Below are positions 1 to 5,664 of a stretch of 7,974 bases of DNA, piece after piece. Source of the stretch: Globobulimina sp. (lineage: Eukaryota; Foraminifera; Rotaliida). Position 1 is the first letter of the stretch; each line of letters begins with the position of its first letter. Under the pieces are notes generated by a model. It saw nothing but the letters and a program-made list of their open reading frames with translations. It did not search any database and was not told the origin of the DNA. A program made the position numbers and the translations under genes. The stretch lies in the NCBI GenBank assembly GCA_003354225.1, contig PIVH01000102.1, positions 1 through 7,974 of the forward strand, written 5' to 3'.

Positions 1-326
1 GCATGCGGCATTCAAAGTCTAGGAAAAAGTAAAAAGGTGTTAATTTGAAGTGGAAATTTTTACATTTTGGTATCTAGAGACAATATTAACTGATTATACG
101 CTATATATTTGTTATTGGTATCTGCTATTTGTGATAATAACATGTCTATCAATTATTAATTTAAGCACCACATTCATTTATTGCATGATATTATTGCTTA
201 TTTAACACTACATTCACAACATGGTTGATATACAAAAAGTTTTATAATTGAAATAAGAATATTACGAATAATAAATGAATCATTTTTTGGCACTAAAACA
301 ATTTATGAGAACGACATACATTTTAA
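1..326. other. Left-edge non-coding region
   Basis: No reading frame of useful length is visible on either strand. The sequence is strongly AT-rich with many stops in all frames. One + strand frame is open from base 1 to a TGA at 46-48 and could be the tail of a gene cut by the window edge, but 15 codons are too few to support that. Two similar 11-base words, CACCACATTCA and CACTACATTCA, lie about 40 bases apart between roughly 165 and 220. The right part should contain the promoter of the SAM-domain gene starting at 327, but no convincing TATA element stands out. Confidence 0.5.
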
Positions 327-1124
327 ATGGAATTTATGAGATTAAATGGATTTAAACCAAAACGAAAAGATTATTTTGATGTTTTTCTTCAAATTTGTGC
401 ATTTCCAAAAAATATCTCGAAAATATCGGTTCGATTTAAAATAAATTGTAAAGAACTGCAAATAAATACAGATTGGAAAGGAGATTTTGATATAAATTGC
501 CAAGGTTATTGTTGGTCGGAGAAGACACAAAATATATTATCATTTACAGATTTTAAGAATTATAATTTAAAACGAATAGAATTTCAAGTAAATATAAATA
601 TTTTATCAATTTATGATAAAAGTGGAAAAAAAATCAATGCAAATGAATCAAATAAACATATAAAAAAAAATAAAGATATGGATGAAAATGATGAAAAAAA
701 AGAATCTGAAGATATAAATAATGTTATTTTAGAATCATTAGTAACAAGAATGGATGAAATAAATTCGCAAATCAAATCATTAACAAATATGATGCTAATA
801 AATCAACAAAAAAATGAGCAAAGATTAGCAAAATTAGAACAAATTACAAATATTTATGAAGAGAATAAAGAGTGTAAAGAAAAGGAATCAGAAGAATGTA
901 AAATTATAAATTGGATGAGAGATATTGTTGGATTTGAAGAATACACACAAATATTATTAGAAAATGGTTTTGATTCAATGGAAAATCTTATGGATATTAC
1001 AATTAATGATTTAAATGAAATTGGTATTCATAAAATTGGACATAGAAAAAGAATATTTAAATACGCTCAAAAGTTAGCGGCTGAACTAATTGAAGGAACC
1101 AATATCATTGATACCGCACAATAA
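327..1124 (+). CDS. Coiled-coil protein with C-terminal SAM domain
   Basis: A 265-residue single-exon protein with no signal peptide or membrane segment, so probably cytosolic or nuclear. Residues about 193-253 resemble a sterile alpha motif: NWMRDIVGFEEYTQILLENG, then a 'DITINDLNEIGI' helix and the terminal 'GHRKRIFKYAQKL' helix. SAM domains mediate protein-protein oligomerisation or, less often, RNA binding. Residues about 128-190 are rich in Glu, Lys, Gln and Leu with heptad-like spacing, suggesting a coiled coil that could add a second oligomerisation surface. A Lys/Asp/Glu/Asn-rich linker (about 100-130) precedes it. Residues about 14-98 alternate hydrophobic and polar residues as in a beta-rich domain ('KISVRFKI', 'RIEFQVNINILSIYD') that I do not recognise. 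The start is set by an in-frame TAA immediately upstream (324-326) and an A at -3; Met4 is the alternative. Partners and pathway cannot be told from the sequence. Confidence 0.85.
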   Translation: MEFMRLNGFKPKRKDYFDVFLQICAFPKNISKISVRFKINCKELQINTDWKGDFDINCQGYCWSEKTQNILSFTDFKNYNLKRIEFQVNINILSIYDKSGKKINANESNKHIKKNKDMDENDEKKESEDINNVILESLVTRMDEINSQIKSLTNMMLINQQKNEQRLAKLEQITNIYEENKECKEKESEECKIINWMRDIVGFEEYTQILLENGFDSMENLMDITINDLNEIGIHKIGHRKRIFKYAQKLAAELIEGTNIIDTAQ

Positions 1125-1125
1125 A
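1120..1125 (+). terminator. Candidate AATAAA polyadenylation signal overlapping the stop codon
   Basis: AATAAA overlaps the TAA stop (1122-1124) of the SAM-domain gene. If used, the 3' UTR would be only about 10-30 bases, which fits the 110-base gap to the next start codon. In DNA this AT-rich the hexamer can occur by chance. Confidence 0.35.
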
Positions 1126-1164
1126 TCTAAACACGAAACATATGACTTCCAATGAAATGTTTGT

Positions 1165-1173
1165 TATAAATAT
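1165..1173 (+). promoter_or_regulatory. TATA-like element upstream of the SDR gene
   Basis: TATAAATAT begins 70 bases before the SDR start codon at 1235, in the short gap after the SAM-domain gene. It is followed by a pyrimidine-rich stretch (about 1185-1209) that could surround the transcription start. Support is the motif and its position only. Confidence 0.35.
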
Positions 1174-1234
1174 AGTTACCTAATCCGCTCATCTTTTTGA
1201 TCTCTTTTTGCCAAAAGGATTAATTTCAAATCAA

Positions 1235-2068
1235 ATGACTCTAATACCAACAGTGTTGCTTACCGGCGCAGCGAGCGGTATTGGACGTGGAATTGCCATC
1301 GATCTCGTGAAACAGAAAAAATATAAACTCGCATTACTGGATATTAACAAAAACGGGTTGGAGCAAACTAAATCATTATGTATTGAACAGGATCCAGCCG
1401 CCAAAATTAAATTATTTGAATGTGATATCACACATATTCGAGCGACAAAATCAATCATTGATGATATTGCTGCCAATTTCGGTCCATTAGCAGTGGTCAT
1501 TAATGATGCCGGCATTATATATAAACATCTAATCGATGCAGATATTGACCAGCATCAAGTTAAGCAATCGATTTTAGTCAATTTATGGGCACCAATCTTT
1601 ATTTGCAGCCATGCCGTGCCACATTTAAAGCAAACAAAATTGGATCATGCTGAATTAAGTTGTATGTCGATTATAAATATAACTTCTGCGTTGTCGACCG
1701 TAGTATACGCTGGGCCTGAATTTGGGGTTTATTGTGCTACGAAATTTGGTTTAAGAGGATTCACATTTTGCTTATTTGCAGAATTAAGAGATGCGGGAAT
1801 TAAAGTTTGTCATTTAATGCCGGCGTGGACCAATACGGCAATGTTGGATAACCACAATGTGGTGGAAAGGAAGAGAGGCAATTTGGACCAGATAGTGATT
1901 GGTGAACAAGCGTGTCAGCCCAGTGATGTTGCTCAAACTGTCAACTTTATATTAAATACCTCATTGACGTGTGTTCCGAGAGAAATTATGTTATCGCCAC
2001 AATATAATGAATATAAAAAAAGCGAATTATTTTTAAAATCAAAAGAGTTGCAACAAAGTAAATTGTAA
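1235..2068 (+). CDS. Short-chain dehydrogenase/reductase with peroxisomal SKL terminus
   Basis: A 277-residue classical SDR oxidoreductase, close to the family's usual 250-290. Visible features are the Rossmann nucleotide loop TGAASGIG (10-17), Asp36 ending the second strand ('LLDI'), which usually favours NAD(H) over NADP(H), and Asp64 ('CDIT'). Also present are 'NDAG' (90-93, for the common NNAG), Asn116, a likely catalytic Ser151 in 'INITS', and the Tyr166-x-x-x-Lys170 pair in 'YCATK'. Ser151 to Tyr166 is 15 residues, two more than usual, so Ser154 is an alternative. The last residues, QQSKL, end in a canonical type 1 peroxisomal targeting signal, and no signal peptide or membrane anchor is seen, so peroxisomal matrix location is inferred. 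Substrate is unknown; peroxisomal SDRs in other eukaryotes act on enoyl-CoA, retinoid or carbonyl substrates. The frame is open from 1184 after a TAA at 1181-1183, and 1235 is its first ATG. Confidence 0.93.
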   Translation: MTLIPTVLLTGAASGIGRGIAIDLVKQKKYKLALLDINKNGLEQTKSLCIEQDPAAKIKLFECDITHIRATKSIIDDIAANFGPLAVVINDAGIIYKHLIDADIDQHQVKQSILVNLWAPIFICSHAVPHLKQTKLDHAELSCMSIINITSALSTVVYAGPEFGVYCATKFGLRGFTFCLFAELRDAGIKVCHLMPAWTNTAMLDNHNVVERKRGNLDQIVIGEQACQPSDVAQTVNFILNTSLTCVPREIMLSPQYNEYKKSELFLKSKELQQSKL

Positions 2069-2128
2069 TTGCGTCTATATAATTATTTTAATTTTAAATA
2101 TCAATTCATTTTAATTTGTATACATTTC

Positions 2129-2329
2129 ATGTTTGTAATTGTTTGCGTAATACATTCAAACTGCATGAAAAATAAGAACCAATCATTACTAAACTACCAA
2201 AAATACACAGGCCGGTGTGGTCCAGATTGTATTGAATGTATTAATAATAACATTAAATACGGTTACGTCTTCTTAATAATAATACCATTTTTAACGTCTT
2301 CTTCACTGAATTTCACGGTTGACAAATAA
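2129..2329 (+). CDS. Doubtful small ORF, secreted-like Cys-containing peptide
   Basis: A 66-codon frame from an ATG to a TAA, not recognised. Its first 12 residues or so are hydrophobic (MFVIVCVIHSNC), like a short signal peptide or anchor. The middle has a cysteine cluster CGPDCIEC (about residues 30-37), and a second hydrophobic stretch (about 45-55) follows. It lies 60 bases after the SDR stop, and an AATAAA overlaps its own stop. Its composition does not differ from non-coding DNA here, and it may simply lie in the SDR 3' UTR. I list it so it is not lost, and I doubt it is translated. Confidence 0.15.
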   Translation: MFVIVCVIHSNCMKNKNQSLLNYQKYTGRCGPDCIECINNNIKYGYVFLIIIPFLTSSSLNFTVDK

Positions 2330-2330
2330 A
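2325..2330 (+). terminator. Candidate polyadenylation signal with downstream T-rich tract
   Basis: AATAAA is followed within a few bases by CTGTTTTTTG and then a 12-13 base T run. This is the AATAAA plus GT/T-rich arrangement of a eukaryotic cleavage and polyadenylation site. It lies about 257 bases after the SDR stop and is the best candidate for the end of that transcript. Confidence 0.45.
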
Positions 2331-2408
2331 CTGTTTTTTGAAGTTTTTTTTTTTAAGTAATGTCAATGTCTTTAAAATAAGCAAAATTCAACTCCTAAAT
2401 ATACACTG

Positions 2409-2420
2409 TATTTATAATAT
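2409..2420 (+). promoter_or_regulatory. AT-rich TATA-like element upstream of PRA1 gene
   Basis: TATTTATAATAT lies about 40-50 bases before the PRA1 start codon at 2462. It directly follows the word ATACACTGTA (2401-2410), which recurs upstream of the F-box gene. It is a promoter candidate by position only. Confidence 0.25.
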
Positions 2421-2461
2421 TTAGTATTCTGGACTAGCCATCCTCAACCTCAAAGTCGATA

Positions 2462-3071
2462 ATGCCATTATTCTCAAGATACCCAACAGTACGACCATGG
2501 CCAGAATTTTTTGAATTTAGTAAATTTGAGACACCAAAAAATCCACAAGAAAGAATACCAACAAATTTATCATATTATGCAGGGAATTACTTGGTGATTT
2601 TTGGTGTATTGTTTGTATTTACATGGTATGTCAATGTAATATGTTGTAATTATAATTGTGATTACTGATTACTGATAGCATGTCTTTGCACAATTAAGTT
2701 TGTTACAAATCTTTCTTTTATTGGGAATATTGGTCGTTGTATGTGGCGGATTTGGATTAAAAACTTATTTAAAGCAAGAATTGGAAAGAGCAGCAATGCG
2801 AAGTAAAACACAAAAAAGAAAACAACAAAAAGTAAATAAGAAATATGCAACGTATTTTGTGTATGTTGCAATAATAATAATAGCTATGGCTGGCAATGTG
2901 ACATTGCTATCTTGTGTTATTTTAAGTTTACTAATAATTACTGGACACTCATTGTTACGAAAAAGGAATTTAGCATCGCGAGCTACTCATTTTATGGATG
3001 TGTACAATGATTTTGGTGTTATCTCATCGGTCGCAGATTATATCTCGGAATGGGTCGATGATATCAATTAA
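2462..3071 (+). CDS. PRA1-family (prenylated Rab acceptor-like) membrane protein, two exons
   Basis: Exons 2462-2625 and 2699-3071 join to a 178-residue protein, normal length for PRA1 (prenylated Rab acceptor/Yip3) proteins. These sit in ER, Golgi and endosomal membranes and bind prenylated Rab GTPases in vesicle traffic. Diagnostic is the N-terminal block 'RPWPEFFEFSKFETPKN' (11-27) followed by 'RIPTNLSYYAGNYLVI' (31-46), the conserved cytosolic lead-in to the first membrane hairpin. Hydrophobic spans lie at about 43-75 and 104-136, each long enough for a re-entrant or double-pass hairpin. Between them is a strongly basic loop (about 76-103), more Lys-rich than in most relatives I know. The acidic C-terminal tail (about 150-178) ends SEWVDDIN. 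The intron interrupts the first hydrophobic span, and the spliced reading (..FVFT-C-LLQIFLLLG..) keeps it continuous. The ATG at 2462 is the first codon of the conserved N-terminus. Confidence 0.87.
2626..2698 (+). other. Spliceosomal intron in PRA1 gene (73 nt)
   Basis: The donor is GTATGT after 'ACA TG' (phase 2) and the acceptor is AATTAAG, so the junction codon becomes TGT (Cys). Two CTGAT branch-like words occur near 2664-2675. The nearer TAG at 2677-2678 cannot be the acceptor with this donor because the frame would reach a TAA within six codons. Only the 2698 acceptor joins the two PRA1 halves in frame. Confidence 0.75.
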
Positions 3072-3104
3072 ATAAATAATTATTAAAAGTTAAACTTAAA
3101 TAAA
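3071..3104 (+). terminator. Candidate polyadenylation signals of PRA1 gene
   Basis: AATAAA occurs at 3071-3076, overlapping the last base of the stop codon, and again at 3099-3104. Both lie in the 94-base gap before the stop of the convergent F-box gene, so the two transcripts must have short or overlapping 3' ends. Confidence 0.4.
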
Positions 3105-3165
3105 TTTAATTAAACAACAAACAAAAATATAATTAATATAATTATAGCTATTCTAACAAGTCTAT

Positions 3166-4659
3166 CTATCGCAATAATAATTTTCTCTTATTTGTCATAT
3201 GCATAAAATCATAGGATTCGTCGCTCCATAAAGGACAATCTTCAAATTGAACCTGTTCTAAATTAAAAAAATTTGAACTGGGAATTGGGATTATTTCCCT
3301 TAACATTGGGTAATGATTTAAATCTTCCTCAGAAATTGCCACTGATAATTGGGAATTTTCTCGTTTTTCCCATTTTTCCAGACGTTCGAATTCGACATTG
3401 CTTCCGGTCTCGTTATATTCTTTTCGGATAAATTCAAATTTTACTCTGTTTATAGTCGGCAATTTTGAGCAACGATTTAAAAACTCTATGGACGCTGCCT
3501 CGTTTTCATTGAATCGGGTGGAAACTTGCCATATTTGTGTACAAAGTTTAAATGAATAATATCCGCTAAAATGTCTATCCGGGAAATATCCCAAAGATAA
3601 TAATGATTTTGGAAAAGAGATAGTTCCTTCCCATCGAACATAACGCAATGATAAATGTTGAATATTGTTACAATTTTGTAATAGAATTTGTAATTCATCA
3701 TTTGCAAAATCACAACATGACAAAACCAGAAATCGCACGGATTCTAATCGTTTCTATGTATTATAATTATTTATAATATGATTATACAGATAAGATATAT
3801 TTATATCGGATTTGATATGATATCGGAATTACAATACCTCAAATTTTATTTGTTGTATCCACCAATTTTGTGAGAATACAGAAGAAGTAAATGATTGCAA
3901 ACCGAGACCATACAATGTTTTGGGGAAATATATTTTTGGCGGAATTTCAGAACTATCAAATCGGATAAAAAATAAATTTCTTAATCTACATTTTAAATCG
4001 ATTGGTTTTCTGGTTGTTGGCGATAAGAGACATTCATCAGTTTCTCCTTCACCTCTTTCGTCACATATTATTACATTATCATTGTCATTGTCATTGTCAT
4101 TATCATTGTCATTGTCAGTGTCGACGTCAGTGTACATGTCGCTGTTTAGTGGCGGCACGTGCACCATTTTACGAGTTGGCGGATAATCCAAATGAACGGA
4201 ATTAGCACTCGATGTGAAATCTAATGTCAATTGTAATGATTCTATGTTAATATTTGCGGGCCAATCAAGTTTATTCCATAGATCTGCCTTAAAATTCCAC
4301 ATTCCTGCTAATAGTGCTACTTTTTGAATAAATGGATGTTGCGAAAATATATTGATTTCAACATATGTGATTCCATGGCCTCCATTTGATGATAATATTT
4401 TCGGTGCATACATTGCATTGTCCTGCATCGGAAAAAAAGACATATCTGGAAAAACAGTGAAATTGTAGATAAAATTATATAGTCGTTTATGAATTCTTGC
4501 CATTATAGTCAACCTTTCTGATACTGTTAAACACCGCGATATATAAGTTACATTAAATTGGGGCAGAGTCATAAAATCTAGTTTCATGATTCGTGATAAA
4601 CACAATCCCGACATTGATGTATATCTATCTACCTCAGTTAAGGCTTCTCGTTTTGCCAT
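3166..4659 (-). CDS. F-box-like protein with divergent leucine-rich region, two exons
   Basis: Exons 4659-3838 and 3753-3166 join in phase 0 to a 469-residue protein with no signal peptide or membrane span. Residues about 30-65 fit a divergent F-box: LPQF.., then 'RCLTVSERLTI' and 'HKRLYNFI', matching the family's LP-start, 'YLT..ERL' and 'CK.WY.LI' positions. An F-box would dock the protein to Skp1 in an SCF ubiquitin ligase. Residues about 221-330 and 433-450 carry irregular LRR-like units ('LRNLFFIRFDSSEIP', 'LESVRFLVLSCCDFANDELQ', 'IQHLSLRYVRWEG') that could be the substrate-binding part. Residues about 178-195 are an Asp-Asn repeat encoded by a hexamer microsatellite, probably a flexible acidic loop. 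The splice falls inside the LRR-like region and joins '..QQIKFE' to 'KRLESV..', restoring a plausible unit. F-box plus LRR is an inference from weak motifs; an LRR-like protein of other function is the alternative. It ends in TAG and starts at the first ATG. Confidence 0.7.
3754..3837 (-). other. Spliceosomal intron in F-box-like gene (84 nt)
   Basis: Read on the - strand, the donor GTATTG follows GAG (Glu274), and the acceptor ACATAG precedes AAA CGA TTA. It is phase 0 and strongly AT-rich. Unspliced, the first exon would stop three codons later (GTA TTG TAA). It contains the 8-mer ATATCGGA twice on the + strand, at 3803-3810 and 3820-3827. Confidence 0.8.
4074..4133. repeat. Hexanucleotide microsatellite (CATTGT)n inside the F-box-like gene
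   Basis: Ten consecutive 6-base units: CATTAT, CATTGT x3, CATTAT, CATTGT x2, then decayed CAGTGT, CGACGT and CAGTGT. On the coding (-) strand they read as alternating Asp and Asn (or Asp-Val/Thr at the decayed end). The unit is a multiple of three, so length changes keep the reading frame. The edge units have diverged while the core is near-perfect, typical of slippage-driven growth. Confidence 0.92.
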
Positions 4660-4837
4660 AAGAGTCCGAAGGTTTTAGGTGTATAATTTACAGTGTATTA
4701 TTTTTGAATTCACATGAAGAAACTGTCAATTACGCGGAAACTTATGTCATCAATCATTATGAGCATATATATATAGCTCAATATTTATTGTTTATAATAA
4801 TAATTAATAGTATTAGTATAACAAAAAAATAATTCTA
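4660..4837. promoter_or_regulatory. Shared divergent promoter region
   Basis: These 178 bases separate the start codons of the F-box-like gene (-) and the NET-homeodomain gene (+), and must hold both 5' UTRs and promoters. A TATATATATA tract (4766-4775) faces the + gene. On the - side, ATACACTGTA (4698-4689) sits 30-39 bases upstream of the F-box-like start. No other gene is visible in it. Confidence 0.55.
4766..4775 (+). promoter_or_regulatory. TATA-like element upstream of NET-homeodomain gene
   Basis: TATATATATA lies 63-72 bases before the ATG at 4838, similar to the TATAAATAT position upstream of the SDR gene. It is a simple AT repeat, so chance is a real alternative. Confidence 0.3.
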
Positions 4838-5599
4838 ATGGAACCAAAAGAAATTGAAGAAAAAACTCATGTCGTAAATAATAATCAGCCAGAACCAGAA
4901 CCAGAACCAGAATCAAAACAAAACATTTCCAATATTTCAAATGCAACCAATTCAATGATTAACACAGTAACAGTTCCAAGTACCGGTACATTGGATGATT
5001 TTATTAATACACCATTAATGATTCAAGAAAAACGTAAATTAAGACTCGATTTATTATCATTGCCTCCAGAGAAATTAGGTGAAATTATGTACGTTTTACA
5101 AACATCACAACCTCAGAATATTGAGCAAAAAGGTGATGAGTTAGAGATTGATTTAAAGAAATTAAATACAAAAACATTACGACATTTACAACGTTACGTA
5201 GAAAGTGTATTTATTAAAGTCCGATATAATTCAATGACATCTCCGCAACCAACATTTATTACACCTGTACCTCAAACGATGTTACACAACAATCACAATA
5301 ACAATAACAATAATTATATCAATCCATGGCCAAAGCATAACAAATTACTGATTAACGATTTGATACAACAACAACAACAAAATCATCTTCATCTTCCAAA
5401 CTCAAGAAATTTGAGAAAGAAAAGATCTGCATTCACAACCACTCAAAAAGAAGACATGGTTAAATTTTGGCAAAACTTGAATTGGCAAGTGACAGACGAT
5501 AAAGACTTGGGTGTTCATGCCGCAGAAATTGGTGTTACACTGACGCAGTTAAAGGTATTCAGGCAAAATAATAGAAAAAAAATATTGCGAAACAAATAA
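4838..5599 (+). CDS. NET-domain protein with ZF-HD-like homeodomain
   Basis: A 253-residue single-exon, probably nuclear, protein. Residues about 60-128 match the extraterminal NET domain of BET proteins: 'EKRKLRLDLLSLPPEKLGEI' (64-83), 'DELEIDLKKLN' (100-110) and 'TLRHLQRYV' (113-121). In BET proteins NET recruits chromatin modifiers through short basic peptides. No bromodomain is present, although NET usually follows one or two. Residues about 193-252 form a homeodomain: basic arm 'RKKR', 'FTTTQKEDMVKF' (199-210), 'LNW' (214-216), 'EIGV' (230-233) and recognition helix 'LKVFRQNNRKK' (238-248). The pattern FT..QK..M..F, L.W, E.GV, KV....NN is that of plant ZF-HD homeodomains. The canonical Trp48 is Phe241, while Gln50 and Asn51 (243, 244) fit DNA contact. 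The zinc-finger part of ZF-HD proteins is absent. Pro-Glu (19-25), Asn (151-159) and Gln (177-181) tracts flank the domains. Likely a DNA-bound regulator; targets unknown. Confidence 0.88.
   Translation: MEPKEIEEKTHVVNNNQPEPEPEPESKQNISNISNATNSMINTVTVPSTGTLDDFINTPLMIQEKRKLRLDLLSLPPEKLGEIMYVLQTSQPQNIEQKGDELEIDLKKLNTKTLRHLQRYVESVFIKVRYNSMTSPQPTFITPVPQTMLHNNHNNNNNNYINPWPKHNKLLINDLIQQQQQNHLHLPNSRNLRKKRSAFTTTQKEDMVKFWQNLNWQVTDDKDLGVHAAEIGVTLTQLKVFRQNNRKKILRNK
4889..4912 (+). repeat. CCAGAA hexamer repeat (Pro-Glu tract)
   Basis: Four perfect CCAGAA units encode a Pro-Glu repeat near the N-terminus of the NET-homeodomain protein. It is in frame and probably unstructured. Confidence 0.85.
5286..5380 (+). 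repeat. Asn-rich and poly-Gln codon repeats between NET and homeodomain
   Basis: AAC/AAT triplets at about 5287-5313 encode an Asn run with one His, and five CAA codons at 5366-5380 encode Gln5. Both lie in the linker between the two folded domains, where length changes would be tolerated. Confidence 0.85.
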
Positions 5600-5615
5600 T
5601 GTAAAACGAATCTGT

Positions 5616-5661
5616 AATTAATTAATTAATATATATCAAAAGTCTACAAAGTCAAAAGTCT
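5616..5661. repeat. AATT tandem tract and CAAAAGTCT direct repeat in a convergent gap
   Basis: The 65-base gap between the stops of the NET-homeodomain and ribophorin II genes holds an AATT tetramer run (about 5616-5630) and two exact copies of CAAAAGTCT at 5637-5645 and 5653-5661. Both genes must end their transcripts in or across this gap. No function is assigned. Confidence 0.6.
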
Positions 5662-5664
5662 TTT

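Larger units (their letters stand above)
2069..2461. other. Gap between SDR and PRA1 genes
   Basis: A 393-base AT-rich stretch. It holds a doubtful 66-codon frame (2129-2329), an AATAAA at 2325-2330, a T-rich tract with a 12-13 base T run (about 2333-2356), and an AT-rich element (2409-2420) likely belonging to the PRA1 promoter. No convincing RNA gene or - strand frame was found. The simplest reading is SDR 3' UTR followed by the PRA1 promoter. Confidence 0.5.

Noticed and set aside
342-530. 62-codon frame on the - strand
   Set aside because: It is antisense to the SAM-domain gene, and its hydrophobic, aromatic composition is what antisense of Lys/Asn/Phe-rich coding gives.
1208-1234. Upstream TTG start for the SDR, adding nine residues
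   Set aside because: A eukaryotic nuclear gene should use ATG, and the ATG at 1235 lies just before the first Rossmann strand, the usual SDR arrangement.
1231-1515. 94-codon frame on the - strand
   Set aside because: It lies wholly opposite the well-supported SDR gene and shows no recognisable motif.
2677-2678. TAG as acceptor of the PRA1 intron
   Set aside because: With the GTATGT donor it shifts frame and meets TAA six codons later.
2662-2871. 69-codon hydrophobic frame on the - strand
   Set aside because: It overlaps the PRA1 intron and second exon, and is explained as a shadow of them.
3486-3713. 75-codon - strand frame overlapping F-box-like exon 2
   Set aside because: It is an alternative frame of the same strand inside the well-supported exon, without motifs.
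4074-4133. Short repeat array considered as a CRISPR
   Set aside because: The units are contiguous hexamers with no spacers, inside a coding exon of a eukaryotic gene.
3920-4205. Two + strand frames with Ser-Leu or Cys-His repeats
   Set aside because: Both are readings of the (CATTGT)n microsatellite opposite the F-box-like gene.
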